DNA from: Alkalihalobacillus pseudalcaliphilus
GTDB lineage: Bacteria; Bacillota; Bacilli; Bacillales; Bacillaceae_D
DNA length: 64,000 bases
Assembly (NCBI RefSeq): GCF_028610675.1
Contig: NZ_JAQQWS010000008.1
Location: 62,001-126,000 of the forward strand
Direction: 5' to 3'
Position 1 is the stretch's first letter, and every line of letters starts with the position of its first letter. Positions 8,945-16,411 of this stretch are shown here, piece after piece. Position numbers and translations under genes: made by a program. A model generated the notes under the pieces. That model was given only the letters and a program-made list of their open reading frames with translations, searched no databases and was not told the DNA's origin.

Positions 8945-9095
8945 AGTTTTGTCGGGGGAAGGAGATGACGACAACAAAAGGAAGGCGAGAGCTAGGTTAT
9001 GTTTTCGTGAAAGAGGGATGACGACAACAAAAGGAAGGTGAGAGCTAGGTTATCTTGTCGTAAAAGCGAGATGGCGACAATAATCCAAGGGAGGG
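8945..9095 (+). repeat. Tandem repeat, about 53-bp period, three copies decaying to the right
   Basis: A 37-bp block beginning GATGACGACAACAAAAGG occurs at 8964-9000 and, with one C/T change, at 9017-9053. A shorter degenerate copy (GATGGCGACAATAATCC) starts at 9070, so all three starts are exactly 53 bases apart. The spacers are also related (TTTTCGTGAAAGAGG and CTTGTCGTAAAAGCGA). No open frame runs through it with a start site. It lies downstream of the NERD relic in the relic's orientation. It is not CRISPR-like, because the spacers are similar to each other and there are too few units. Confidence 0.8.
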
Positions 9096-9114
9096 TTGGG
9101 ACTTTTTTTAGCAA

Positions 9115-9283
9115 CTAAGTAATAACTCGTTCAAAGAGCCACATGTCAAAGTTACCTTCTCCTACATAGCCTTTTTCTGCATGTTTAAGTAAATCTGCCT
9201 CACTTTGTTGCATAGAATAATGTCGTTGTGTGAGTAATTTACCTATTTGTAATTCTAGAGGGGGCGGTACGTGCTCTTTTCAT
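9115..9283 (-). pseudogene. Decayed NERD-domain (nuclease-related) gene, N-terminal remnant with frameshift
   Basis: On the minus strand an ATG at 9283 follows a good AAAGGAG site, but this frame (MKRARTAPSRIT...) stops after 14 codons. Shifting by one base within the C tract (complement of the G run around 9260) gives PLELQIGKLLTQRHYSMQQ, then GYVGEGNFDMWLFERVIT and a stop. The PLEL opening and the GYxGE..FD..L element are the usual N-terminus of bacillar NERD proteins (typically MIVK-R-PLEL...GYRGE). Only about 55 codons remain where 120 or more are expected, so the gene is both frameshifted and truncated. The rest of this 630-bp gap holds the 53-bp tandem repeat and the promoter region of the next gene. 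Confidence 0.65.
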
Positions 9284-9468
9284 TGCTTCAACTCCTTTAT
9301 ATTCATAGTATAATTGAAAGTAAAACGTACATAATCTAGTGCGGCAATGAACATGTTAAAGCTTGATTTTCCATCTCTTAAAAGAAATTGGTAAAAAAAG
9401 ATCGTCATCTCACATGATAGTGTTAAAATGGTAGATTGAAGAATGTATTAGTAAAGGAAGGTAATATT

Positions 9469-9945
9469 TTGACGGGAAAAACACATATTATGGGGGGAAT
9501 CGCAGCATCAGCTACTGTCGCATATTTTACGAATTATGATCCGTTAGCGATGATGGTTTCGGGGGCAGTTGGTGGTTTATTGCCTGATATATGTCATGGT
9601 GGTAGCAAAATGGGTAGGAGGTTCCCGGTTACATCACGAATCGTCAATACTCTTTTTGGTCATCGTACTTTTACTCACAGCTTATTATTTTTGGCGATTA
9701 TTGGATTTATACTTAATCAATTTATGCCGGTTGAGGCGATTACGGTTGGTGTATTAACGGGAATGACGAGTCATATTTTATTAGATTCTTTCACTCGGAA
9801 TGGTGTTCGTTTATTTTATCCATTCCCATTGACGTTTCGTTTCCCCGTGACGATTAGGACCGGAAGTCTTGTTGAAAATATTGTGGTTACAGGTTTTACG
9901 ATTGTGGTTATTTATTTTACGATCACCTTTATTTGGGTGTATTAA
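9469..9945 (+). CDS. Membrane-bound metal-dependent hydrolase, YdjM/DUF457 family
   Basis: 158 residues from a TTG at 9469, chosen because AAGGAAGG lies 7 bases upstream; the longer frame from 9436 lacks a ribosome binding site. The family signature is visible: GKTHIMGG at the N-terminus, LPDICHGGSKMGRR, GHRTFTHSLLF and SHILLDSFTRNGVRLFYPF. The His/Asp residues in these motifs form the presumed metal site. Four or five hydrophobic helices place it in the cytoplasmic membrane. E. coli YdjM is an SOS-induced member; the bacillar proteins (YfhO/YvsG neighbours) are uncharacterised. It stands alone and is followed by a hairpin terminator. Confidence 0.82.
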   Translation: MTGKTHIMGGIAASATVAYFTNYDPLAMMVSGAVGGLLPDICHGGSKMGRRFPVTSRIVNTLFGHRTFTHSLLFLAIIGFILNQFMPVEAITVGVLTGMTSHILLDSFTRNGVRLFYPFPLTFRFPVTIRTGSLVENIVVTGFTIVVIYFTITFIWVY

Positions 9946-9950
9946 CAAAT

Positions 9951-9982
9951 GGGAAGGCTCCATCTTGAGTCTTCTTTTTTAG
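9951..9982 (+). terminator. Terminator of the YdjM-like gene
   Basis: GAAGGCTC / GAGTCTTC stem with T6 run immediately after the stop codon of the hydrolase gene. The following 190 bases up to the kinase gene show a TACAAT -10-like element near 10128 but nothing else I can name. Confidence 0.65.
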
Positions 9983-10171
9983 TGGATGATAATTATTTGT
10001 GCACTTAATTGAGGAGGTTTTGACATCAATTGTGAATGAGTAGTGCTTGACTTGAAAAGTAGAAGTTCTTTGAGTTCAATACCCTTCAGAAAATTCGTTC
10101 ATTACTAGGACGTCTCCTGAAAAATCATGTACAATGAAAACATAGATTGAAGGTTAAGGGATTGTGATGAA

Positions 10172-11599
10172 GTGACGGTACTAAATACGTTAAGAAGAAT
10201 ATCAATGACATTAAATCAAGGTGAAAACCTTGAAGACATGTTACAAGCTGTCCTTGAAACATTATTAGAAACAACAGGTATCGAAAGCGGTTGGATCTTT
10301 TTAATTGACGAAGTTGGACAACATCGTTTAGTTGCTGCGTCGGGTTTACCAGAAGGATTAAAGTATCAGGATTGCCTCCCGCTTAAACAAGGTGGTTGCT
10401 GGTGTATGAATAAATATAAAAATAATGAGTTACCTCATGCTGTTAATATTATGAATTGTAAAAGGCTTGAGCAAGCCAATTTATATAATTGGGGTGGCAC
10501 TGATAATTTAGAGCGACATGCAACGATTCCGATTCGAGCTGGAATAGAAGGCTTAGGAATTATGAATGTCGCGTCGGCACATATCGATGAATTTGATGAA
10601 ACTGAGCTTGAGTTATTAGAGACGGTTGCTTATCAAATGGGTGCGGCAGTGAAGAGATTTCAGCTATTTTTGCAAGAACAGGAACGAACCATGTTGTTAT
10701 CAAAGCTTGGCAGTTATCTTGCCCTGCAAACAGAGTGGAGTAATGAGCAGGAATTTCTAGTGCATACAAGTGAAACGTTAATGAAGTTGTTTCATTGGAG
10801 TGGTTTACAAGTTCAAGCACAAGAAAGTGTATACAATTTTGGGCAAAGGAACCGTCAGCAAAGAAAGATAAAGGTCGGCTTTAAAGATTCAGACCTACAA
10901 TTAGTTGTTTTTTCAGATTCTTTCTCGCAGGGCAGTACGATGGTTCTTCAAGAGATTGCTACCCACCTCTCCCTCCAACTTGAAAAAATTGAAATTGAAC
11001 GAAGGAAACAAAACATTGTACGCACAGAGGAACGTAATCGTCTGGCCCGCGACCTACATGATTCGGTGAATCAACTATTGTTTTCCCTCATTTTACATGC
11101 AAAGGGTTTGGAAAAGAGAGTAAAGGATGAACACATAAACGCTTCTATTCAATCGATTCATAGCTTAGGTACGGAAGCTTTGAAGGAGCTGAAACAATTA
11201 ATCTATCAGCTGAGGCCAGAAGGTTTAGAGTTTGGGCTTGTAGCAGCCATTCAAAAATACGGGCAGCTACTGGGGCTGGTGGTTCATATTGAAGCAAAGG
11301 GCTTAAAAGGGTTAACTGATGAGCAGGAACTGTGTTTGTGGCGAGTGATTCAAGAGGCTATGAATAATACAAAAAAACATAGTGGTGTCACTGAATTATT
11401 TGTTACTTTTCAATTCTCCTCTGAATGTGTTCAAGTTCTGATTAAGGACCATGGTGTAGGTTTTAAACCAGAAAAGTCGACTACGGGTATCGGTCTTAAA
11501 ACAATGGCAGAACGAATCAAGGAAGTCAGTGGAACGGTACAAGTACATTCAAACGCTGGAAATGGGACTTCGATTGTAATTGAAGTTCCTACAACATGA
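10172..11599 (+). CDS. Cytosolic GAF-domain sensor histidine kinase (NarL/LiaS class, YhcY-like) with four-cysteine cluster
   Basis: 475 residues with no membrane segment. A GAF domain (about 15-165) carries Cys68, Cys76, Cys78 and Cys96 (spacing C-x7-C-x-C-x17-C, with GGCWC). A linker/second GAF-like region follows to about 280. The HisKA_3 domain has the phospho-acceptor box EERNRLARDLHDSVNQ (about 288-303), and the HATPase domain has VIQEAMNNTKKHS, KDHGVGF and TGIGLKTM. The start is a GTG with a weak AAGGG site 11 bases before; a later ATG at 10205 is possible. AirS of Staphylococcus uses cysteines in a GAF domain to hold an oxygen- and redox-sensitive Fe-S cluster, so this kinase is probably a redox sensor. 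That function is inferred. Its response regulator follows after 15 bases. Confidence 0.85.
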   Translation: MTVLNTLRRISMTLNQGENLEDMLQAVLETLLETTGIESGWIFLIDEVGQHRLVAASGLPEGLKYQDCLPLKQGGCWCMNKYKNNELPHAVNIMNCKRLEQANLYNWGGTDNLERHATIPIRAGIEGLGIMNVASAHIDEFDETELELLETVAYQMGAAVKRFQLFLQEQERTMLLSKLGSYLALQTEWSNEQEFLVHTSETLMKLFHWSGLQVQAQESVYNFGQRNRQQRKIKVGFKDSDLQLVVFSDSFSQGSTMVLQEIATHLSLQLEKIEIERRKQNIVRTEERNRLARDLHDSVNQLLFSLILHAKGLEKRVKDEHINASIQSIHSLGTEALKELKQLIYQLRPEGLEFGLVAAIQKYGQLLGLVVHIEAKGLKGLTDEQELCLWRVIQEAMNNTKKHSGVTELFVTFQFSSECVQVLIKDHGVGFKPEKSTTGIGLKTMAERIKEVSGTVQVHSNAGNGTSIVIEVPTT

Positions 11600-11614
11600 A
11601 AAAGAGGCGATAAC

Positions 11615-12259
11615 ATGGGGATAAAACTTTTAATTGTAGATGATCATACAGTCGTGCGGAAGGGTTTGATTTTTTTCCTGGAAACGATGGATCAATTTGA
11701 AGTTGTCGGTGATGCTGAAAATGGAGATGAGGCAATAAAATTAGTTGGAAAGCTAAAGCCGGATGTAGTTCTTATGGATGTGATGATGCCTGTTATGGAC
11801 GGTATTGAAGCGACGGAACACATAGTTGCTCAATTTCCTAATGTGAAAGTATTAGTCCTCAGTAGCTTCTCTGAACAAGACCATGTGATTCCAGCATTAA
11901 AGGCTGGAGCTAGTGGTTATCAATTAAAGGATATTGAACCAGAACAGCTAGCTGAAACGATACAAGCAGTTTATCAGGGAGAGCATAAACTGCATGATAA
12001 AGTAACAAAATTTGTTCTGACACGGATCGCTCAGCCACAATCCGAAGATGAAAGGCGAGTAGCTTCTCTAACAAAACGTGAGATAGACGTATTACAGGAG
12101 ATTGCGACGGGGAAAAGTAATAAAGAGATTGGTATAAGTTTGGCGATTACTGAAAAAACGGTTAAAACACATATATCAAATATTTTTCAAAAAATTGATG
12201 TGCAAGACCGAACACAAGCCGCTCTATTTGCTATAAAAAATAAGGTTGTTCAGTTTTAG
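11615..12259 (+). CDS. LuxR/NarL-type response regulator (YhcZ-like)
   Basis: 214 residues. The receiver domain (1-120) has the acidic pair DDH (residues 9-11), the phospho-acceptor Asp in PDVVLMDVMMPVMDG (about 55), Ser/Thr in LSSFSE and Lys in YQLKD. The C-terminal LuxR-type HTH is LTKREIDVLQEIATGKSNKE...TEKTVKTHISNIFQKI (about 150-205). It directly follows the GAF kinase in the same orientation, so the two form a two-component system. A terminator after the gene closes the operon. No target promoter can be named from the sequence. Confidence 0.92.
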   Translation: MGIKLLIVDDHTVVRKGLIFFLETMDQFEVVGDAENGDEAIKLVGKLKPDVVLMDVMMPVMDGIEATEHIVAQFPNVKVLVLSSFSEQDHVIPALKAGASGYQLKDIEPEQLAETIQAVYQGEHKLHDKVTKFVLTRIAQPQSEDERRVASLTKREIDVLQEIATGKSNKEIGISLAITEKTVKTHISNIFQKIDVQDRTQAALFAIKNKVVQF

Positions 12260-12282
12260 AGACAAAGAGTTATGTCTAAAAT

Positions 12283-12315
12283 AAAACCCTAATTTCATAT
12301 GAGATTAGGGTTTTT
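12283..12315. terminator. Bidirectional terminator between response regulator and VOC gene
   Basis: AAAACCCTAAT / ATTAGGGTTTTT stem around TTCATATGAG. It overlaps the last codons of the VOC gene on the other strand. Confidence 0.85.
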
Positions 12316-12679
12316 CCTCCGTACTGATAAGCTCGATGATTTCCTTTTCAACCCCTTCGTAATAGGCAATCTTCCAGCCGTTGCTAAGTTGAAAAGGTCC
12401 TTCTATCGGATATAAGCCAGCTTGCTTTAGTAGATTCATTTGACCAACTAAAGAGGGGACTTCAATAGCGAAGTGAATAGGCTGATGCCTTGCTATTTGT
12501 TTTTCGGTGGAACCTTTAATATAAGAGAGTTCTAAAAGAAAGGAACCAATTTTTAAAAAGATGATCTCTTCGTTATTAATAAAAAAATGATTAATGATTT
12601 GGGCCTGAAAATATCTTTGATAGAAATGTGTACTTCTTGATAAATCCGTAACTTCGATACCAATATGATGTACGTTCAT
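12305..12679 (-). CDS. VOC-superfamily protein (glyoxalase/bleomycin-resistance fold)
   Basis: 124 residues, one VOC module. MNVHHIGIEVTDLSRSTHFY carries the first metal-ligand His. ARHQPIHFAIEVPSL carries the second, and the C-terminal KEIIELIS supplies the Glu, so a metal site is plausible. GAGGGGAA precedes the ATG. It lies 13 bases after the QueA-like gene on the same strand, forming the last gene of a three-gene operon with an SDR and a QueA-like protein. Function unknown; lactoylglutathione-lyase-like names are only fold-level labels. Confidence 0.78.
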   Translation of the reverse strand: MNVHHIGIEVTDLSRSTHFYQRYFQAQIINHFFINNEEIIFLKIGSFLLELSYIKGSTEKQIARHQPIHFAIEVPSLVGQMNLLKQAGLYPIEGPFQLSNGWKIAYYEGVEKEIIELISTEEKP

Positions 12680-12692
12680 TTACTTCCCCTCA

Positions 12693-13709
12693 CTAAAGAA
12701 TCAAATTAATATCACCAAACTCATGCCAGAGATACCTATGATTGAGTGCATGGTGATAGGCTCTCCGTACATACTCTTCTTTTGTAAAGGCACGAAGCAT
12801 ATGGAGGTGGCTAGTTTCAGGTTCATGCAAACCAGTTAGGAGCCCATCGACGAAATTTAGTGATGTATCACCGGTGACATATAAGTTCGTATGCCCTGAA
12901 AGGGTAGGTGAATGCTTGTTTAAAGCGACGGTCTCAAGGGCACGGACAACGGTTGTCCCTACAGCGATAACACGATTGCCATTCCTTTTTGTTTCGATAA
13001 CATCTGTGAATGTTTGTTCTGGAACCGAATAGGCTTCAGGGTGAAAAAGTGGATTTGGCCAATGATCATTTCCATAATAGCTAATGCCAGCATGTAATTC
13101 TAAAAAGGCTATTCGAATACCTACTTTTTTCAATTTCTTGATAAGACTCCATGTAAAAGCACGTCCTGCAGAAGGCATTTCAATTGAACCAGGAACGGAT
13201 GCAAACATCGTTTGATAATCTGAAAGTGGCCAGTTTTTATTAATATATTCGTAGCGAATAGGTGTGCCATATTTGTGTAAATAAGACAAGACTGGCTCTT
13301 TCAGTTGTTCAAATTGAATCTTGATAAGTGGAGACTCGCTTCCTTTTCCGATTATCTTGATCTGCACATTTTCAGGGAGTTTGAGTAACGTCTGTGATGA
13401 ATCAGGGAATAAAATTGCTTCCCAAACAGTATCGGTGATTTTTCTAGCTAATCGTATTTCCGTTTGCTGGTCAGACGTTTTTAAGACAGCAGGTATGGTT
13501 CTGCTTCGATTGAAAACGAGTAAGTCTCCTGTTTGTAATAGATGTGGTAAATCTAGCAATGTTTGATCGTTAATTGTACCTGTTTTCCTATCTAATGTTA
13601 ATAATTGTACGCGATCTCTTTGGCCCTTACTATATTCGATTGGTGCTTCTGCGTTTAGTTCAGAGGGGATTTGAAAGGTTTGATTATTGGTAGATAAGGT
13701 ATCGTTCAT
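12693..13709 (-). CDS. Divergent QueA-like S-adenosylmethionine:tRNA ribosyltransferase-isomerase
   Basis: 338 residues, close to QueA length. Recognisable QueA elements are the N-terminal strand IPSELNAEAP, GDLLVFNRSRTIPAVL (canonical form GDxLVxNxTRVxPARL), YQTMFASVPGSIEMPSAGRAFT (canonical ...GSVAAPTAGLHFT) and LELHAGISYYG. Several nearly invariant positions differ (AGLHFT becomes AGRAFT). The gene is not in the usual ruvB-queA-tgt context. It overlaps the upstream SDR gene by 4 bases (ATGA) and precedes a VOC gene by 13. It could be a second QueA acting in queuosine synthesis, or a paralogue with a new substrate. I favour the latter given context and divergence. Confidence 0.75.
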   Translation of the reverse strand: MNDTLSTNNQTFQIPSELNAEAPIEYSKGQRDRVQLLTLDRKTGTINDQTLLDLPHLLQTGDLLVFNRSRTIPAVLKTSDQQTEIRLARKITDTVWEAILFPDSSQTLLKLPENVQIKIIGKGSESPLIKIQFEQLKEPVLSYLHKYGTPIRYEYINKNWPLSDYQTMFASVPGSIEMPSAGRAFTWSLIKKLKKVGIRIAFLELHAGISYYGNDHWPNPLFHPEAYSVPEQTFTDVIETKRNGNRVIAVGTTVVRALETVALNKHSPTLSGHTNLYVTGDTSLNFVDGLLTGLHEPETSHLHMLRAFTKEEYVRRAYHHALNHRYLWHEFGDINLIL

Positions 13710-14431
13710 ATCGAATCTCCATTCAGGTAATCCTCAATGTTATAGCGCTTACCGTTTGATTTGTATCTTTCTTCCATAATTTGATCAAACAAAGGAAGTA
13801 GTTGGGCGGGCTCGAGTAGCGGGTAATCGCAATCTGGAACAGCGATTTCATGCATCGTTGTATTCATTTCTCCTGGATCGATTAAGCAAGTATGCACACC
13901 TGTTCCCTCAAGTTCATCCGCCCACGTTTGTACCATACCTTCAAGTGCAAATTTAGAGATACCGTAAGCTCCCCATTCAGCAAATCCCGTTTTTCCTGCA
14001 GCAGAGGTTATATTAATGATGAGCCCTTCTTCACGATTTAACATGCCTGATAGAACTCTTTTTGTAACTAAAAATGGGTTAAGAATATTAATTTGGAGTA
14101 CATGGTTAAAATGTATTTCTGGGTAATCAATTAATTCCGTTGGTCCAGGACCAAAAATGGATGCGTTGTTAATGAGCGTGTCGATGTGACCAAATTGTTC
14201 TTCCGCAACGGAGACAAGGCGGTCAACGTCCTGATAGTTAGATACGTCGGCTTCTATTGCGATAATGGTAGCACCTAATGCTTCTGCTTTTCTTTTTACT
14301 TGATTTAGTTCATGGATGTTTCTTGAGCAGATGATGAGTTTCTGTTGTTTGCTTGCAAAATGGTATGTCAGTTGTTCGCCTAATCCTTTAGAGGCGCCTG
14401 TAATCATGATAACTTCTTGTGTTTTTTTCAT
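13706..14431 (-). CDS. Short-chain dehydrogenase/reductase (SDR)
   Basis: 241 residues from the ATG at 14431, which has AAAGG 9 bases upstream; the ATG at 14440 overlaps that site. The cofactor motif is TGASKGLGEQL (Rossmann TGxxxGxG), the NNA motif is LINNASIFGPG, and the catalytic set is Ser in NITSAAGKTG with YGISK (YxxxK). NADP preference is suggested by CSRN after strand 2. It is the first gene of an operon with a QueA-like and a VOC protein. The gene starts about 17 bases from an inverted repeat element carrying the family edge motif. Substrate unknown. Confidence 0.85.
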   Translation of the reverse strand: MKKTQEVIMITGASKGLGEQLTYHFASKQQKLIICSRNIHELNQVKRKAEALGATIIAIEADVSNYQDVDRLVSVAEEQFGHIDTLINNASIFGPGPTELIDYPEIHFNHVLQINILNPFLVTKRVLSGMLNREEGLIINITSAAGKTGFAEWGAYGISKFALEGMVQTWADELEGTGVHTCLIDPGEMNTTMHEIAVPDCDYPLLEPAQLLPLFDQIMEERYKSNGKRYNIEDYLNGDSI

Positions 14432-14447
14432 GTTAATCATCCTTTCG

Positions 14448-14680
14448 TTTTGTATGAAAGTGTACTAAAGCTGGTGTGCTCTTCTTCGAAGCTCGCTCCG
14501 AGAAGGGAGTTCAGCACCCGCCATTCCCTCCGCTTTGGTTAGTGCAGGCTTCTTGGTTAGCAAACTTCTCATACAAAATAGATGAATGAAAGGTAATAAA
14601 AGTTAACAAACCAAGAAGCAAAGGCATATTGAACAAAAATGCCACCAGTCAAGGGGCAAACGTGAATCGGCTTCGCCATG
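14448..14680 (-). repeat. Intergenic repeat copy D, minus orientation, just upstream of the SDR gene
   Basis: Read on the minus strand it begins CATGGCGAAGCCGATTCAC (as in copy C at 40470), passes the CTGGTGGC hairpin-module side and TCATTCATC. It then enters a GC-rich core with CTTCGAAGAAGAG shared with copy F and ends ACACTTTCATACAAAA. The core itself is bounded on the plus strand by TTTTGTATGAAAGT (14448-14461) and AACTTCTCATACAAAA (14563-14578), an imperfect terminal inverted repeat. Between 14681 and 14864 I see nothing further. Confidence 0.75.
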
Positions 14681-14864
14681 AATGAGTAGTTGTGTCATGT
14701 TTCTATGTACATTGTATGTTTGAATCGTTTTTTAAACATCGGGGATTGGTTGGGAGGATAAGTAATAAAATGGAAGGAGAGTATCTACAACTATAGATGT
14801 AGATTCATAGCAAACATTTGTTTGTATTTGTATGGTAGATTGTAGTAAAATAAAGGTGAACCAA

Positions 14865-15503
14865 ATGAGAAGAATGGATGATGTTCTTTTGGAATTGTTA
14901 CAATTACTGATGATGGGTATTATTGTTCTATTACTTATGACAGTCTGTTTTTGGTTGTGGATAAAAAAGCTTAGAAGTAAAAAGTATGACCTAACGAAAA
15001 TTTCGTTAGCTGATATTGATAAAATGTCAGGTCATGACTTTGAGGATTATTTAGTTGTCTTGTTTGCAGCACTTGGGTTTAAAGATATTTATTTAACAAA
15101 AAAAAGCAGAGATTTTGGGGCAGATATGATTTTTTATAATCAACATTTAGAAAAGACTGTCCTGCAAGCCAAGCGATATTCTGATAAATTGGGGCTCACG
15201 GCCGTTCAAGAAGTATATGCAGCACAGGCATTTTATGAGGCAAAAAGAGGTTTGATTGTTACAACGAGTTCACGAATTTCAGACCCTTGCTATCAATTAG
15301 CTTTGGCAACCCAAATTGGAATTATTGACCGAGACGGGGTAGAACATATTATAAAGCTTTTAAAAAAAGGAAAAGTGGAGCAGGCTCGCCTATTTATGGA
15401 GGAAGCATTTGTTGTTGAACCGTACCAATATGAAAATTCTTTAGAACAATTGGATACGGAGCGTCACATTTTAAAAGTAGGCGACTATTATTATAAACGA
15501 TAA
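14865..15503 (+). CDS. Membrane-anchored restriction endonuclease-like protein (Mrr_cat domain)
   Basis: 212 residues from the ATG at 14865 (AAGGTG 6 bases upstream). One N-terminal transmembrane helix (LLQLLMMGIIVLLLMTVCFW) is followed by a PD-(D/E)xK domain of Mrr type. The visible parts are MSGHDFEDYLVVLFAALGF (helix with Glu), DFGADMIFY with the catalytic Asp, TVLQAKRYSDKLG with the QxK, and GLIVTTSSRISDPCYQLA with IGIIDRDGVEHII. All active-site positions are present, so DNA cleavage is plausible. The membrane anchor and the absence of a methyltransferase or specificity subunit argue against a classical restriction system. It is monocistronic with its own terminator. Confidence 0.82.
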   Translation: MRRMDDVLLELLQLLMMGIIVLLLMTVCFWLWIKKLRSKKYDLTKISLADIDKMSGHDFEDYLVVLFAALGFKDIYLTKKSRDFGADMIFYNQHLEKTVLQAKRYSDKLGLTAVQEVYAAQAFYEAKRGLIVTTSSRISDPCYQLALATQIGIIDRDGVEHIIKLLKKGKVEQARLFMEEAFVVEPYQYENSLEQLDTERHILKVGDYYYKR

Positions 15504-15540
15504 CAAGAGCTAGATAAGAATAGGCATCTAGCTCTTGTTC
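15502..15540. terminator. Bidirectional terminator
   Basis: Perfect 14-bp inverted repeat AACAAGAGCTAGAT / ATCTAGCTCTTGTT between the convergent Mrr-like and GbsR-like genes. Confidence 0.9.
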
Positions 15541-15542
15541 TT

Positions 15543-16088
15543 TCATTCCTTTTTTGGAATAATATTATAAATTTCCCCAGATTCAAATAAGTGGATAACT
15601 TCGTTCAGCCAGCTATAGTAGTTACGAGCATGTTCCATTTTGATTAAGTCGTTTTGAACCGCATTCTGGAGGCTCTCATCTTCAAAATTAGAGAGACTTT
15701 CCAGCGTTGAACAATGTTGTTCGACGGCCTTTAAGTTATTATCAACAGAATTCCTCCAGCGTTTAACAAATACAGTGGAGAATGATTTATACCAATCATC
15801 CTCTGATTGATAAAGATCTTTTCGAACCCCTTTTTGCCAAGCGCGATCGACCATATTAGCCTCGAGTAACGTACGAATGCCGGTACTCATACTCGTTTTA
15901 CTCATGCCAATCGATTGACTCATTTCATCAAGCGTCATAGGCTCTTCAGCAAATAAAACCGTTCCATATAAACGTCCAACTGACTGTGATATCCCGTACA
16001 TATGAATATTTTTTGATAATTCATGAGAAAATTCTTCACGAGCTTGCTCGAGCTTTTCCCAACTTTTATTGTTGATGTGATCAACCAT
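15543..16088 (-). CDS. GbsR/OpcR-family transcriptional regulator of glycine-betaine uptake
   Basis: 181 residues. The winged-helix core reads SVGRLYGTVLFAEEPMTLDEMSQSIGMSKTSMSTGIRTL (about 38-76, given in parts), a MarR-like HTH characteristic of GbsR. GbsR senses choline and OpcR-type paralogues repress compatible-solute importers under non-stress conditions. The gene is divergent from the OpuA-type betaine importer operon, across a 400-bp gap containing a perfect palindrome (16360-16377). I infer that it represses that operon and possibly itself. An aromatic-rich C-terminus (YYSWLNEVIHLF) could contribute to ligand binding. Confidence 0.85.
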   Translation of the reverse strand: MVDHINNKSWEKLEQAREEFSHELSKNIHMYGISQSVGRLYGTVLFAEEPMTLDEMSQSIGMSKTSMSTGIRTLLEANMVDRAWQKGVRKDLYQSEDDWYKSFSTVFVKRWRNSVDNNLKAVEQHCSTLESLSNFEDESLQNAVQNDLIKMEHARNYYSWLNEVIHLFESGEIYNIIPKKE

Positions 16089-16359
16089 ATTTAGTTTGTC
16101 CTCCCCAGAAAGATATCATCGGTTTCTTTTTGTCCATTCCCATTTTCATAGTGAAAAATCGATTCTTTCAAATTATCCCAAATAAATAATTATTTATTTT
16201 AGGTTTATACATAATTATAAAAGGGTAAAGCTTATTCGTCACTCTTAATTCGGACTTCTTCATGTATCGTATCAAAAAAGTTAAAAACGTGGTAGTTTCT
16301 TAAAAGTGATGATATGTAAGGATAAGCTAGCATTTCTAAGGATCATTCCTGTATATTTT

Positions 16360-16377
16360 GTACAGTTTAAACTGTAC
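16360..16377. promoter_or_regulatory. Perfect 18-bp palindrome, candidate operator of the GbsR-like regulator
   Basis: GTACAGTTTAAACTGTAC is a perfect inverted repeat 35 bases upstream of the putative -35 box of the opuA operon and faces the divergent regulator gene. Size and symmetry suit a dimeric MarR-type repressor. The rest of the 400-bp gap (16089-16359) is A/T-rich with no further feature I can support. Confidence 0.7.
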
Positions 16378-16411
16378 GTAATAAATAGACGATATATACA
16401 GAATATCAAGA

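Noticed and set aside
8945..9095. CRISPR array
   Set aside because: Only three copies with similar, not unique, spacers; no cas genes.
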